Below are positions 17,676 to 26,104 of a stretch of 64,000 nt of DNA, in pieces (the first letter of the stretch is position 1; every line of letters starts with the position of its first letter). The notes under the pieces were generated by a model, which was not told the origin of the DNA, did not search any database, and saw only the letters and a program-made list of their open reading frames with translations. The translations under genes and the position numbers were made by a program. Origin of the DNA: Psychrobacter immobilis (GTDB lineage Bacteria; Pseudomonadota; Gammaproteobacteria; Pseudomonadales; Moraxellaceae); contig NZ_CAJGZJ010000003.1 of NCBI RefSeq assembly GCF_904846225.1, forward strand, positions 124,001 through 188,000, read 5' to 3'.

Positions 17676-18995
17676 TTATAAAAACAACAACCCTAAACCA
17701 ATCACAACGCCACTGACAACCAATACAATCACACAAAACCCCATGATATCTTTGGCTTTTAGTCCAGCGATTGCCAAGGCTGGCAACGCCCAAAATGGCT
17801 GGATCATGTTTGTCCACGCATCGCCCCACGCGACCGCCATCGCAACTTTAGCGGGATCACTGCCAAGCATTTCTGCCGCTTCCAACATAATGGGGGCTTG
17901 AACGGCCCATTGTCCACCACCTGAAGGGACAAAGAAGTTAACCAGTCCGGCACTGAGAAAGGCGAAAAGCGGTAGCGTGTCGGCTGTCGAAACACTGACG
18001 AATGCATCTGACATAACGCCTGCTAAACCAGATGCTGTCATCATTCCCATGATGCCTGCATAAAATGGAAATTGAACGATGATCGCCCCCGCCCCTTTGA
18101 CAGCTTCTTGCACGGAAATCAAATAATTGCGAGGTGTCCCATGAAATAGAATGCCAAGGAATAAGAACATAAAGTTGACCAAATCGAGCGTTAACGCAAA
18201 TCCATTTTGTACAAAGTAATAAACGATAAAAGCAATGCCCATCGCACCGATGACCATCGATAAAACCCAGCTATTTTCTAAGCGTTCTGCTGGTGTCATA
18301 TCGGATTTTTCTGGAATTGCTTCAATGATTGGATCCACTAAAAGTTTGGGATCCACGACAACCGTATCTTCTTTTTTCGGCATCATCAAGCGATTTAATA
18401 AAGGCACAATAATAACCAATGCTGCTACGATAATTAAGTTATAACTGGCAAAAATCGTTGCACTCGTTGGGATAATACCAATTTTGTCAGCGAATGGATG
18501 CCCTTCCGTCGCAATTGATAACGGAATTGACCCAGAGAATCCAGCATGCCAAATGATAAATCCAGAATAAGCACTGGCAATGAGTAGACGATAATCAACA
18601 CCTTCGACACGCTTTGCCAACTCTTTCGCGAACAATGCGCCAATAACTAAGCCAAACCCCCAGTTGATCCAGCTGGCTGCAAGTGAGACTAACGTCACCC
18701 ATATAATGGCACTTCCTGGTGAGCTTGCGAAACTCGCCAGCTTGCCTAACCCTTTTTTAAATATCGGACTGCTTGCCAATACAAAACCCGTTACTAGCAC
18801 GAGCACCATTTGCATTGAAAACGCGAGTAATGCCCAAAAACCTTCACCCCAAAATGCTACCATCTGCACAGGTGAAGAGTCGGTTAATCCTAAACCCAGC
18901 CCAAAAATGACGATGGTTAAGATAATTACGAATAAAAACGGATCTGGTAAATATTTTTCCATCAAACTATTCGAAAAACGTGTGATTCCTTTCAT
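17676..18995 (-). CDS. atoE: Short-chain fatty acid transporter, AtoE family
   Basis: A 439-residue inner membrane protein of the AtoE/SCFA_trans family (PF02667), with about 12 hydrophobic segments. Typical blocks are YLPDPFLFVIILTIVIF, the ASWINWGFGLVIGALFAKE region and VNFFVPSGGGQWAVQAPI. The family imports acetoacetate, butyrate and similar short-chain acids. GGGAG lies 7 bases before the ATG. It lies downstream of the TctA-like permease gene on the same strand but behind a terminator, so it is probably transcribed separately. In this cluster it could handle acetoacetate made from HMG-CoA, which is inference. Confidence 0.92.
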   Translation of the reverse strand: MKGITRFSNSLMEKYLPDPFLFVIILTIVIFGLGLGLTDSSPVQMVAFWGEGFWALLAFSMQMVLVLVTGFVLASSPIFKKGLGKLASFASSPGSAIIWVTLVSLAASWINWGFGLVIGALFAKELAKRVEGVDYRLLIASAYSGFIIWHAGFSGSIPLSIATEGHPFADKIGIIPTSATIFASYNLIIVAALVIIVPLLNRLMMPKKEDTVVVDPKLLVDPIIEAIPEKSDMTPAERLENSWVLSMVIGAMGIAFIVYYFVQNGFALTLDLVNFMFLFLGILFHGTPRNYLISVQEAVKGAGAIIVQFPFYAGIMGMMTASGLAGVMSDAFVSVSTADTLPLFAFLSAGLVNFFVPSGGGQWAVQAPIMLEAAEMLGSDPAKVAMAVAWGDAWTNMIQPFWALPALAIAGLKAKDIMGFCVIVLVVSGVVIGLGLLFL

Positions 18996-19325
18996 TTTCT
19001 TACTCCCTTTTTATTTAAATATATACTTCGTCCCTAATCTCAATGCTACCTCATTCCTCCTTTTTATATCCATTCATTTAGCAGAAATTCGCTTTTTTGT
19101 TATGGCATTGGTCTTCCAACTCATTCTTATTGTTCTGCAAAAAAACCTTTGGGGAGCTTGACCAGTATTGGCAACTCCTAAACATCGGCTGGGGCAATTT
19201 TTATCAAATAGATTTTCAATAAAAAAGAGTACCTTTGAGTAAAGGCACTCTTTTGAAAAGCTAAGTTCTATGAATTTCATAATAGAAACTGTTTTCCGTT
19301 CTTACAACGTGCCATTAGTCTAACT
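18996..19325. other. Gap between the AtoE-like and TctA-like genes
   Basis: Contains the minus-strand terminator at 19221-19254 and the promoter region of the AtoE-like gene. The stretch 19080-19200 is unusually G/C-mixed and has short open frames on both strands. I do not recognise them; they could be the scar of a lost gene or insertion element. Confidence 0.4.
19221..19254 (-). terminator. Rho-independent terminator after the TctA-like gene
   Basis: Read on the minus strand: AAAAGAGTgcCTTT, ACTC loop, AAAGgtACTCTTTT plus more Ts. It ends the HMG-CoA reductase/TctA unit. Confidence 0.85.
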
Positions 19326-20699
19326 TCACATGATAGCAGGTATCGATAATACGGCAACATAGTAACCCATGAACTGACAGCCCGTGTTAAACGAAAAGTG
19401 TTTTGATAAGAGACCACCCAATAAGCCCAAACCTATAACGGTAAACACCCCGACTAAACCACCTTCCCAAATACTGATGACCAAAATCAAACCAATAAAG
19501 GTGGCAATGATCGCTTCATGGCTGATTTTTTGCACGACAAATAATGCCGCATTTCTTGCGTAGTTCATTGAGAAAGGATAGGCAATGACAGCGGCGAGTA
19601 TGACGGATAGTAGGCCGTAAAAAAGAAAATCCATCGGACTGAGTAGATGATGTAGGTTATTGCCCGCCATCTCAGCCGTCTCAACATTAAAAACAGGCGG
19701 TGCGTTAAACAAAGGAGCGGCGGGGCCGGCAGCTACTGGACTGAGTGGTAGACCAAAAGCAATTAATGGAATCAGCGCTTCTGCAATATAAGTGGACTCT
19801 GTCACGCCATTTTTAGAAGACAGTACTGTAGTCAGTCTATGATACGTATTTTTGATACGTGAACCGACGAACTCTCCCAATATGACGGTCATAGCCACAG
19901 GGCTAAAGACAAAAGTTGCACTGGATATGAGAGAAGTGATAACCGTGAACTTAATCTGTGTCTTGTTCAAAATCTTAAAAGGGTTGGGAAAATAACCCTG
20001 CCATAATTTCAAATCTGGCGCTACTTGAACCACATTTTCCTTCTCTCTAGATTGTGCTTTTCTTCCTGACGGACTCATCACAGTAAATAAATCTGCTATT
20101 AACGGACCAATAGCGATGGCTAAAAAATAAGTCACACCAAGCTTAGTATCATATTGTCCTGTAAAAGCTTTGAGAGCCAAGATAAAAGTCACAAAAGGGA
20201 TAAGTAAAAGTACCGATGCCCATTTACCTTTCGAAAAATAAGCGATAGATATCGCCGCTGCCAAAAATATCCATGGTGCAAATTTAGTAATAACATCGCC
20301 AAATGGTGCCAAAATCAAGGCAAAACCGACGGCGGCAACGACCGCGATAAAAGCAGAGATGATCGAGCTTGAAATCATCTTTTTGAGGGCGATATGTGGT
20401 ATGCCGAGCTTCCTCAAAAGATCAGCTTCCTCCAACATAGGAGTCGCCATCGTATCGCCAGGAATACCTAAAAGCGCCGTGGGTATAGCATGAGTCATAT
20501 GTTTAGACACCGCTCCTGCCATCCAAAAGGTAAAAACTGCGGCGGGCGGCGCTCCAATTATGATCACCATTAAGGTAAGTGGCACCATGGTTGCGGTCTC
20601 GTCTGTCCCAGAAACCATGCCAATCAACGAAAAAATAATAGCGCCAATAACGCCATACATAAGCGCTGGCCAAAACTGAATCAAAATCTCATGTAACAT
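19326..20699 (-). CDS. TctA-like tripartite tricarboxylate transporter permease
   Basis: A 457-residue membrane protein of the TctA superfamily (PF01970), with about 11 hydrophobic segments. The signature region is present as TALLGIPGDTMATPMLEEAD followed by LLRKLGIPHIAL, and a second repeat has IALGLPLSPVAAGPAAPLF-like sequence. Classic TctA needs a four-helix TctB and a periplasmic TctC. Here the only partner gene is a two-helix protein (20814), and no TctC is adjacent. The ATG at 20699 follows AGGAAGAAGG. A TTG at 20726 would add nine residues. Its place downstream of HMG-CoA reductase makes it a candidate mevalonate carrier, which is inference. Confidence 0.85.
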   Translation of the reverse strand: MLHEILIQFWPALMYGVIGAIIFSLIGMVSGTDETATMVPLTLMVIIIGAPPAAVFTFWMAGAVSKHMTHAIPTALLGIPGDTMATPMLEEADLLRKLGIPHIALKKMISSSIISAFIAVVAAVGFALILAPFGDVITKFAPWIFLAAAISIAYFSKGKWASVLLLIPFVTFILALKAFTGQYDTKLGVTYFLAIAIGPLIADLFTVMSPSGRKAQSREKENVVQVAPDLKLWQGYFPNPFKILNKTQIKFTVITSLISSATFVFSPVAMTVILGEFVGSRIKNTYHRLTTVLSSKNGVTESTYIAEALIPLIAFGLPLSPVAAGPAAPLFNAPPVFNVETAEMAGNNLHHLLSPMDFLFYGLLSVILAAVIAYPFSMNYARNAALFVVQKISHEAIIATFIGLILVISIWEGGLVGVFTVIGLGLLGGLLSKHFSFNTGCQFMGYYVAVLSIPAIM

Positions 20700-20740
20700 C
20701 ACCTTCTTCCTTGAAGTCTGTGTCAAACATTGGTCTGACG

Positions 20741-20800
20741 TAAATGCTTAGCCAGTAAGTGCCTGTCTAGTAAGTGCTTATTTAATAAATGCTTATCTAA
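20741..20800. repeat. Short tandem repeat, 15 bp x 4
   Basis: TAAATGCTTAGCCAG, TAAGTGCCTGTCTAG, TAAGTGCTTATTTAA, TAAATGCTTATCTAA: four in-register diverged units between the TctA-like gene and the small membrane protein gene. Confidence 0.85.
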
Positions 20801-20813
20801 GTAGATTCATGTA

Positions 20814-21248
20814 TCAGCTATTATTTTTCTTCGCTATTACTTCAGCTTCCTGAAATACCGACATAAGCTGTAATAATTCAAGCTCCTCTTTAACTTCAGA
20901 AGGTAAATCATTGACACTGGTATAATTAGGATCGTCTTTTATTAATTCAACGATAAACTCTTTGACGTTTTCGCTATTATCTTCACTACTGGCGATGACG
21001 GTTCTAGCAGGTTTAAACATAATTGAACAAATAAAGCCAGATAGTAGACAGCCTCCTAAACCAATCAGCATGGCATACCCATTAAGAAGGGTTGCGTCTC
21101 CAGATAACGAGGACATATAAAGCTTGGCCAATAAAAAAGTGCCTGTACTCACGACGCTGCCTATCACGATAGCGAATAGCATGGACCTAAAATTAACCGT
21201 GTCTCCCCATACCTCTACCAAGTTGTTTTTTGAGATTTCCATATTCAT
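20814..21248 (-). CDS. Small membrane protein, probable partner of the TctA-like permease
   Basis: A 144-residue protein I cannot assign to a family. From MNMEISKNNLVEVWGDTVNF it has two predicted membrane helices (about residues 25-47 and 58-80). A soluble, acidic C-terminal region follows (VKEFIVELIKDDPNYTSVND, then EVKEELELLQLMSVFQEAEV). It lies between HMG-CoA reductase and the TctA-like permease on one strand and may replace TctB. AAGGA sits six bases before the ATG at 21248. The in-frame ATG at 21266 lacks such a site. Confidence 0.7.
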   Translation of the reverse strand: MNMEISKNNLVEVWGDTVNFRSMLFAIVIGSVVSTGTFLLAKLYMSSLSGDATLLNGYAMLIGLGGCLLSGFICSIMFKPARTVIASSEDNSENVKEFIVELIKDDPNYTSVNDLPSEVKEELELLQLMSVFQEAEVIAKKNNS

Positions 21249-21371
21249 GATCATCCTTGTCATCATATGCAGTTTAGAAATGCCTACCTAAAATCAGAAA
21301 CTTATCGTTAATTCACCATAGATACGCATTTCAGACCAAATTAAACACTCAAATTCCTGTTAATCTTAGAT

Positions 21372-21422
21372 TTTACGTACTATCACTATTTACGTACTGT
21401 CATTATTTACGTATTGTCCCTA
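21372..21422. repeat. Short tandem repeat, 17 bp x 3
   Basis: TTTACGTACTATCACTA, TTTACGTACTGTCATTA, TTTACGTATTGTCCCTA. The last unit overlaps the end of the HMG-CoA reductase gene and supplies its stop codon and last residues. Confidence 0.85.
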
Positions 21423-22702
21423 TTACCGTTACTGCGCAAATTTGTCAGAATCTCTTCAGCCACATCTATCCGTATTTTACCGCTCTGAACCAACAGCTCA
21501 GTGACCTTATCGACTTCGTTCGCCTTAGCGCCAGCCATAACGGCTATATTTTTTGCATGTAGTGACATGTGACCTTTTTGAATACCTGTCGTGACCAATG
21601 CTTTCATAGCAGCAAAGTTTTGTGCCAGTCCGACCGCACAGGTAATCCTAGCCAGTTCGTCTGCAGAATCAATATTAAGAATCTCTAGATTCTGCTGAGC
21701 CGTCGGATGTACTTTGGTCGCGCCGCCAATCAATCCTACAGCCATTGGTAGCTCTAAACTGCCGCATAAATTACCGTCTTTATCGATACCCCAACGAGAC
21801 AAACTACGATATCGACCCGTCTGACAGGCATAAGCATGAGCGCCCGCTTCTATCGCTCTCGTATCATTTCCTGTTGCCAGGATAACGGCTGATATGCCAT
21901 TCATAATGCCTTTGTTGTGGGTGGCTGCTCGATATGGATCAGCATCTGCAAATCTAAATGCTGACAACATGGCATCTCTAACCACTTCTCCCCCTATCTC
22001 TTCAGTATTCCAAGTCGCTCTCGCCATAGACAGTCGTTTGTCTGCAAGGTTCGATAAAATCCTCATATTGGCCTTGGTGTCTGTCCAGCTCTCCAATACA
22101 GGTGATAATGCTTCGACCATAGAATTAACCGCATTTGCGCCCATCGCATCACAGGTATTTACCAAAATATGTACGATAACGTTGTATTCATGACCATCAT
22201 CCAAGACCCTTACTTCCATGCCTTTAAATCCGCCTCCTAATTTCACTAAAAGCGGATCTACGTCGTTGCAAATGCTTTTAATCTCATGCTCACGTTCAAG
22301 AATGATTTGTTTGGTAACCATGGGATTAATGACATGAATTAGTTGAATCTGACCAATCATTATATGTTCAGAGGTGTGAGTATAAAAACCGCCAGTCGCT
22401 CGGCACTGTCTGGCCGCATTACAAACAGCAGCAACCACTGAAGACTCTTCCGTTGCCATAGGAACGAGCTTGTCTTTACCATCGACGATCATATTAGTCG
22501 CAACGCCGATGGGTATATTCATAGTTCCAATTGCGTTCTCGATCATGTTATCGACGGTTTTGAAATCAGTATTACCTGTGTCCAAAAAGTGCTCTTGATT
22601 GAATGCGCTTTCGCCTAAAAATTCAGCGATTTTGTCTAAACGTTGCAGGTGTTCAAGTTTATAAAAGCTAGAGAGTCTTGAAGAAGAAGTTGATTCTTTC
22701 AT
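21407..22702 (-). CDS. mvaA: Hydroxymethylglutaryl-CoA reductase, class II (probably degradative)
   Basis: A 431-residue class II HMG-CoA reductase, which interconverts mevalonate and HMG-CoA with NAD(P)(H). The expected catalytic set is present: Glu 85/86 in ATEESSVVAA, Lys 264 in HNKGIMNG, Asp 280 in GNDTRAIEAG and His 382 in GHMSLH. ENAIGTMNIPIGVATN (55-70) and DAMGAN (185-190) mark the substrate and cofactor sites. Proteobacteria make isoprenoids by the MEP route, so this form is normally used to oxidise mevalonate as a carbon source, as in Pseudomonas mevalonii. The ATG at 22702 has AGGA nine bases upstream and gives the usual class II N terminus; the frame extends to 22804. HMG-CoA lyase is not nearby. 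Confidence 0.94.
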   Translation of the reverse strand: MKESTSSSRLSSFYKLEHLQRLDKIAEFLGESAFNQEHFLDTGNTDFKTVDNMIENAIGTMNIPIGVATNMIVDGKDKLVPMATEESSVVAAVCNAARQCRATGGFYTHTSEHIMIGQIQLIHVINPMVTKQIILEREHEIKSICNDVDPLLVKLGGGFKGMEVRVLDDGHEYNVIVHILVNTCDAMGANAVNSMVEALSPVLESWTDTKANMRILSNLADKRLSMARATWNTEEIGGEVVRDAMLSAFRFADADPYRAATHNKGIMNGISAVILATGNDTRAIEAGAHAYACQTGRYRSLSRWGIDKDGNLCGSLELPMAVGLIGGATKVHPTAQQNLEILNIDSADELARITCAVGLAQNFAAMKALVTTGIQKGHMSLHAKNIAVMAGAKANEVDKVTELLVQSGKIRIDVAEEILTNLRSNGNRDNT

Positions 22703-23093
22703 GGGTATACATCCTGTAAAATAATTCCTAGAAGATAGAAATACCATGAGCTGAGCATTCTTCCAAGGGTACAGAAATGCTTTTTCACTTGAAACTGTAC
22801 CCATTTTATAGAACGTGATTGTTCTAATAAAGGTAGTTGATTGAGTATAAAAGAGACATAAAGTTGAAGAGATCTAAATCAGATATCTTTCAATATTGTT
22901 GAAGAAAAATAAATATAGTCAGTCCTAAATAAAATAAGTATAAATACTATCAGGCGCTAATGGGATAAATGTTCCTTGCTTGCTGCGCCGTTGCAGACAG
23001 AGGCGGCGCAAAATTTATCCCGGTAGCACAGTAGTTATTTTATAGTGTATCGACTATATCGACTTGCAGATAAGTAATAATAAAAGCTTCACT
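22703..23093. other. Gap between the HMG-CoA reductase and MocR-type regulator genes
   Basis: Carries the promoter of the HMG-CoA reductase operon (about 22710-22900) and a full family A repeat (22912-23060). No gene was seen. An operator for the MocR-type regulator is expected here, but I could not pick one out. Confidence 0.45.
22912..23060 (-). repeat. Dispersed palindromic-core repeat (family A), full copy
   Basis: The core at 22955-23030 is in reverse orientation: GGGATAAAT ... TTGCAGACAGAGGC ... AAATTTATCCC. The arms reach TATAGTC at 22914 and GACTATATC at 23052-23060, the same outer ends as the other copies. Confidence 0.8.
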
Positions 23094-24461
23094 CTAATGC
23101 CTATTAAATACCTCATTCTCAATAAATTTAACCGTGGTTTGATCTATATAAAACTTATTGATTCTTAAGGCGAAGTAAGTACTTTTAGCAGGAAAAAACA
23201 GACTGCCTGGCGCCATGAAAATATTGTTACTTCTTGCGGAATTAACGACTTTTTTGTCATCCATTGGAATACGAAACCATAAAAAGTGACCGCTTGGATT
23301 ATGAGGATAAAGCTTTAAGCCTTCGACTTTACTTAACTTCTTTATCGAGTCAGCCGATTTCTCATACGAGAGACTTTTAAATGTTTGTAGATGATTATTT
23401 AACGTACCGCTAGTTATCATGTGATTAAGGATATTTTCAGTGATTGACGAGGTATTAATAATCGTGATCATTTTTAGCCGTGTCAGTAATTTAATCAATG
23501 GCTTTGATGCAACTATAAAGCCACATCTCAACGAGGCTGACACTGTCTTTGAAAAGCTGCTTAAGTAAATGACAGGACAGTCTTCACCGAAAAGATAGCT
23601 GGCAGGTTTGTCTCTAATGAGCAAAAAAGGATCATCTTCGACAATAAGAACATTGTTCTTCATACAGAGTGACTTGATAGCATTGAGGTTTTCTACGGTT
23701 AGGTCTGTCCCTGTTGGATTATGCGCAAAGGGCTGCAAAAACAAAATCTTAGGATGATTTTTTTGAATAATGGCTTCTAAGTTATTGACATCTAACCCAA
23801 ACTTGGTTCTTTTTATAGGTATCATATTGACTTTATTTAACTTAAGTTTACTAAACAAAGGATAATACCCTGGAGACTCTACTATCGCATTATCACCTTC
23901 TATTAAAAAGTGCCTGATTATCAAATCCAAACTGTGGTTGGTTCCATAGGTCATTAGTAGATTTTGAGGTTCAACGCTGAGGGCGTGGTTTTTAAGTATG
24001 TCGGTAATAAGACCTCGAAGAACGCTGTTTCCAGCGGGGTCGCCATAACCATAGTCGAGATATAAAGGTTTGTCTCCATCATTTGGATGCCCCAAATAAC
24101 TATCCAGCTTGAGTTTATCCATATACTCTCTAGGATATCGTCCTTCACCAGGTTTATGGCTATACTCGTTGACTAACTGTTGTTCTAGTAAGTCGACTCC
24201 ATTATAAAAATTGGTTAAATCCAACATTGCACTATGCGTTTCTTTGTTGGATAAATCTTCACTAATATAAAATCCTGACTTCGGTAACGCCTTGATCCAA
24301 TGCTGTTCTAATAAAATATTATAAGCAGTCACTATTGTATTTTTTGAAACGTTATATTTTTTTGACATCGCTCGAATTGAAGGTATTTTATCCCCAATCT
24401 TTTTTCTACCGGACTTAATATCATCAATAACTAACAGACATATCTCTTCGAACTTCTTCAC
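23094..24461 (-). CDS. MocR/PdxR-type transcriptional regulator (GntR + aminotransferase domain)
   Basis: A 455-residue regulator with an N-terminal GntR winged helix (residues 1-70: IPSIRAMSKKYNVSKNTIVT). A linker leads to a fold-type I aminotransferase domain (about 110-455). LTYGTNHSLDLIIRHFL, NPTGTDLTVENL, VEDDPF and SSFSKTVSASLRCGF (the PLP lysine, about residue 300) are all present. MocR proteins bind PLP and usually control a neighbouring operon. This gene points the same way as, and lies just upstream of, the HMG-CoA reductase unit. It looks more AT-rich than the core genes around it. The effector is unknown; regulation of the HMG-CoA reductase cluster is inferred from position. Confidence 0.9.
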   Translation of the reverse strand: MKKFEEICLLVIDDIKSGRKKIGDKIPSIRAMSKKYNVSKNTIVTAYNILLEQHWIKALPKSGFYISEDLSNKETHSAMLDLTNFYNGVDLLEQQLVNEYSHKPGEGRYPREYMDKLKLDSYLGHPNDGDKPLYLDYGYGDPAGNSVLRGLITDILKNHALSVEPQNLLMTYGTNHSLDLIIRHFLIEGDNAIVESPGYYPLFSKLKLNKVNMIPIKRTKFGLDVNNLEAIIQKNHPKILFLQPFAHNPTGTDLTVENLNAIKSLCMKNNVLIVEDDPFLLIRDKPASYLFGEDCPVIYLSSFSKTVSASLRCGFIVASKPLIKLLTRLKMITIINTSSITENILNHMITSGTLNNHLQTFKSLSYEKSADSIKKLSKVEGLKLYPHNPSGHFLWFRIPMDDKKVVNSARSNNIFMAPGSLFFPAKSTYFALRINKFYIDQTTVKFIENEVFNRH

Positions 24462-24565
24462 CTTTCAACTCCGATTTGAATAGAAGACTAATTAAGTACA
24501 CAGTAAAATGTTAGCAGTATATGCCTAAAATAAACGATACTGTCAATCATGTGGAAAACCAAACC

Positions 24566-24603
24566 AAAAAAAATCCGACCACATTAAGTGATCGGATTTT
24601 TAA
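24566..24603 (-). terminator. Rho-independent terminator of ssrA
   Basis: On the minus strand AAAATCCGATCACTTAATGT, then GGTCGGATTTTTTTT, directly behind the tmRNA 3' end. Confidence 0.9.
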
Positions 24604-24607
24604 TATT

Positions 24608-24986
24608 TGGTGGAGATGGCGGGAGTTGAACCCGCGTCCGCCAGCATTACGCTCATGAATCTACATGTTTAGTTTCTGTCTTTAATTTTAGTCTGCACCG
24701 ATCCGACAGTCAGGATGGATTAGCCGATTCTCTACTTTTGAACCCAAGCGATTGAGACAATCCCTTGTGGCGAGCCTACATGCGGACGCTTCAACTTAGT
24801 TGACCAACTGTAGGTGATCAGCAACTAGGTAAGCAGGGTTTAAACCATGTAAACAGGGTTTAAGCTGCTAGAGCGTAATTTTCGTCGTTTGCGACTATAA
24901 CAATATATGTTTGATTAACGAGAGGACATATACTCTCGACATGCATCATTGAGTTTCATCACCAGCGTCGAAGCCAGAACATCCCC
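24608..24986 (-). ncRNA. ssrA: tmRNA
   Basis: A 379-base tmRNA that rescues stalled ribosomes. The 5' GGGGATG pairs with the 3' CATCTCC-A-CCA, and the T-arm GGGTTCAACTCCC is intact. The start GGGGATGTTCTGGCTTCGAC is canonical. The tag frame at 24860-24892 encodes ANDENYALAA then TAA, with the resume alanine codon GCA. The CCA is encoded. Confidence 0.97.
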
Positions 24987-24999
24987 AATAAGGTCGACT

Positions 25000-25029
25000 A
25001 TTATATAGGATTTATGTGCCGACTTTCAA
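25000..25029 (-). promoter_or_regulatory. Promoter of ssrA
   Basis: On the minus strand TTGAAA (25029-25024), an 18-base spacer and TATAAT (25005-25000), 13 bases before the tmRNA 5' end. Confidence 0.75.
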
Positions 25030-25071
25030 CCTATAAAACATCGCCATTACATTACGTTACAGCTTAATGAT

Positions 25072-25743
25072 TTAAGCCAAAACGGTATTCAGCCATTTAC
25101 CGATATTTTGAATTTGTGGCATACAGACCTGATGCGCCATCGGATAAGTATTATATTTAACCTCATATCCTTTCTCAGAAAGTAACTGATGCGCTTGCTC
25201 ACCCAAAATCACAGGAACGACTGGATCGTGAGTGCCATGTTCAATCAAAATCGGCATGTTTTTATTGGCAGCGCTATAGTCGATATTGTCATTGGTTGCC
25301 AAATAAGTAGAGAGTGTCATTAATCCTGCCAAGCGCTCTGGGTAGCCCAAGGCCACATGATACGCCACTGCCCCGCCCTGTGAAAATCCTGCGATGACGA
25401 TATGTTCAGGCGCGACGCCGCGATCAATTTCACGACGAATCAAATCCTGTATTTTCTGAGAGGACTCTTCAATCTGAGCGGTATCAACTTTGCGTTCAAG
25501 ACTCATCTCTAAGATGTCATACCATGCTGGCATTACCATCCCACCATTGACAGTGACTGCACGCTTAGGCGCATGCGGAAAGACAAAACGTACGGCCATA
25601 TCATTAGCCAATCCGAGCTGCGGTACGACTGGCTCAAAATCATGACCACTTGCACCCAAGCCATGAAGCCAAATGACGGCTCTATCTATCTTTTTTTGTG
25701 ATGGGTTATGCTCAACAATGACAGCATCTAAATAATTACTCAT
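25072..25743 (-). CDS. Carboxylesterase / phospholipase (alpha/beta hydrolase)
   Basis: A 223-residue cytosolic hydrolase of the Abhydrolase_2 family (PF02230), related to Pseudomonas carboxylesterase EstB and eukaryotic acyl-protein thioesterases. The catalytic triad is visible: Ser 121 in GFSQGG, Asp 173 in HGTHDPVV and His 204 in MAHQVC. The oxyanion region HGLGASGHDF lies at 27-36. It acts on short-chain esters, and the natural substrate is not known. It is transcribed alone. Confidence 0.93.
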   Translation of the reverse strand: MSNYLDAVIVEHNPSQKKIDRAVIWLHGLGASGHDFEPVVPQLGLANDMAVRFVFPHAPKRAVTVNGGMVMPAWYDILEMSLERKVDTAQIEESSQKIQDLIRREIDRGVAPEHIVIAGFSQGGAVAYHVALGYPERLAGLMTLSTYLATNDNIDYSAANKNMPILIEHGTHDPVVPVILGEQAHQLLSEKGYEVKYNTYPMAHQVCMPQIQNIGKWLNTVLA

Positions 25744-26104
25744 ATTCTTTGAATTCCTTTAAATAAAAATGATACGTAGATACGCTTTTATTTCCAATGA
25801 AGCCAATCTTTACCGCATATTTTAGTCTTTTTTATAAAAACGCTGATTATTTTACAGCTTTTAACCAAAACTGCTACTCAAAAAATACTCACTCATCATC
25901 CTAATTTCCATTAACTTTTCACATCTTTTGAGGTCTGGGAGCAAAATCTAAAACCGCTTTTGTGCTACGATCATTTAATAGACGTATACTTAGTACTATA
26001 GCTACTGTATGACGTCCTACTATTATTTTTCAATGTTCGTATATATATGAATTTGAATAAATAATTTATCTTAACCGATTTTCTTATATAACGATGTAGC
26101 GCTT
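25744..26104. other. Divergent region, esterase / creB
   Basis: Holds the promoters for both genes. It is strongly AT-rich near 26000-26090. I saw no gene, terminator or obvious CreB box. Confidence 0.4.

Noticed and set aside
19074..19280. Possible gene or transposase fragment between the AtoE-like and TctA-like genes
   Set aside because: Short frames on both strands, no recognisable domain, and one crosses a terminator. Kept only as a note in the gap entry.
17408..24607. Attachment-site duplication of the tRNA-Leu or ssrA 3' end
   Set aside because: I compared both ends with the far side of the block by eye and found no repeat of useful length.
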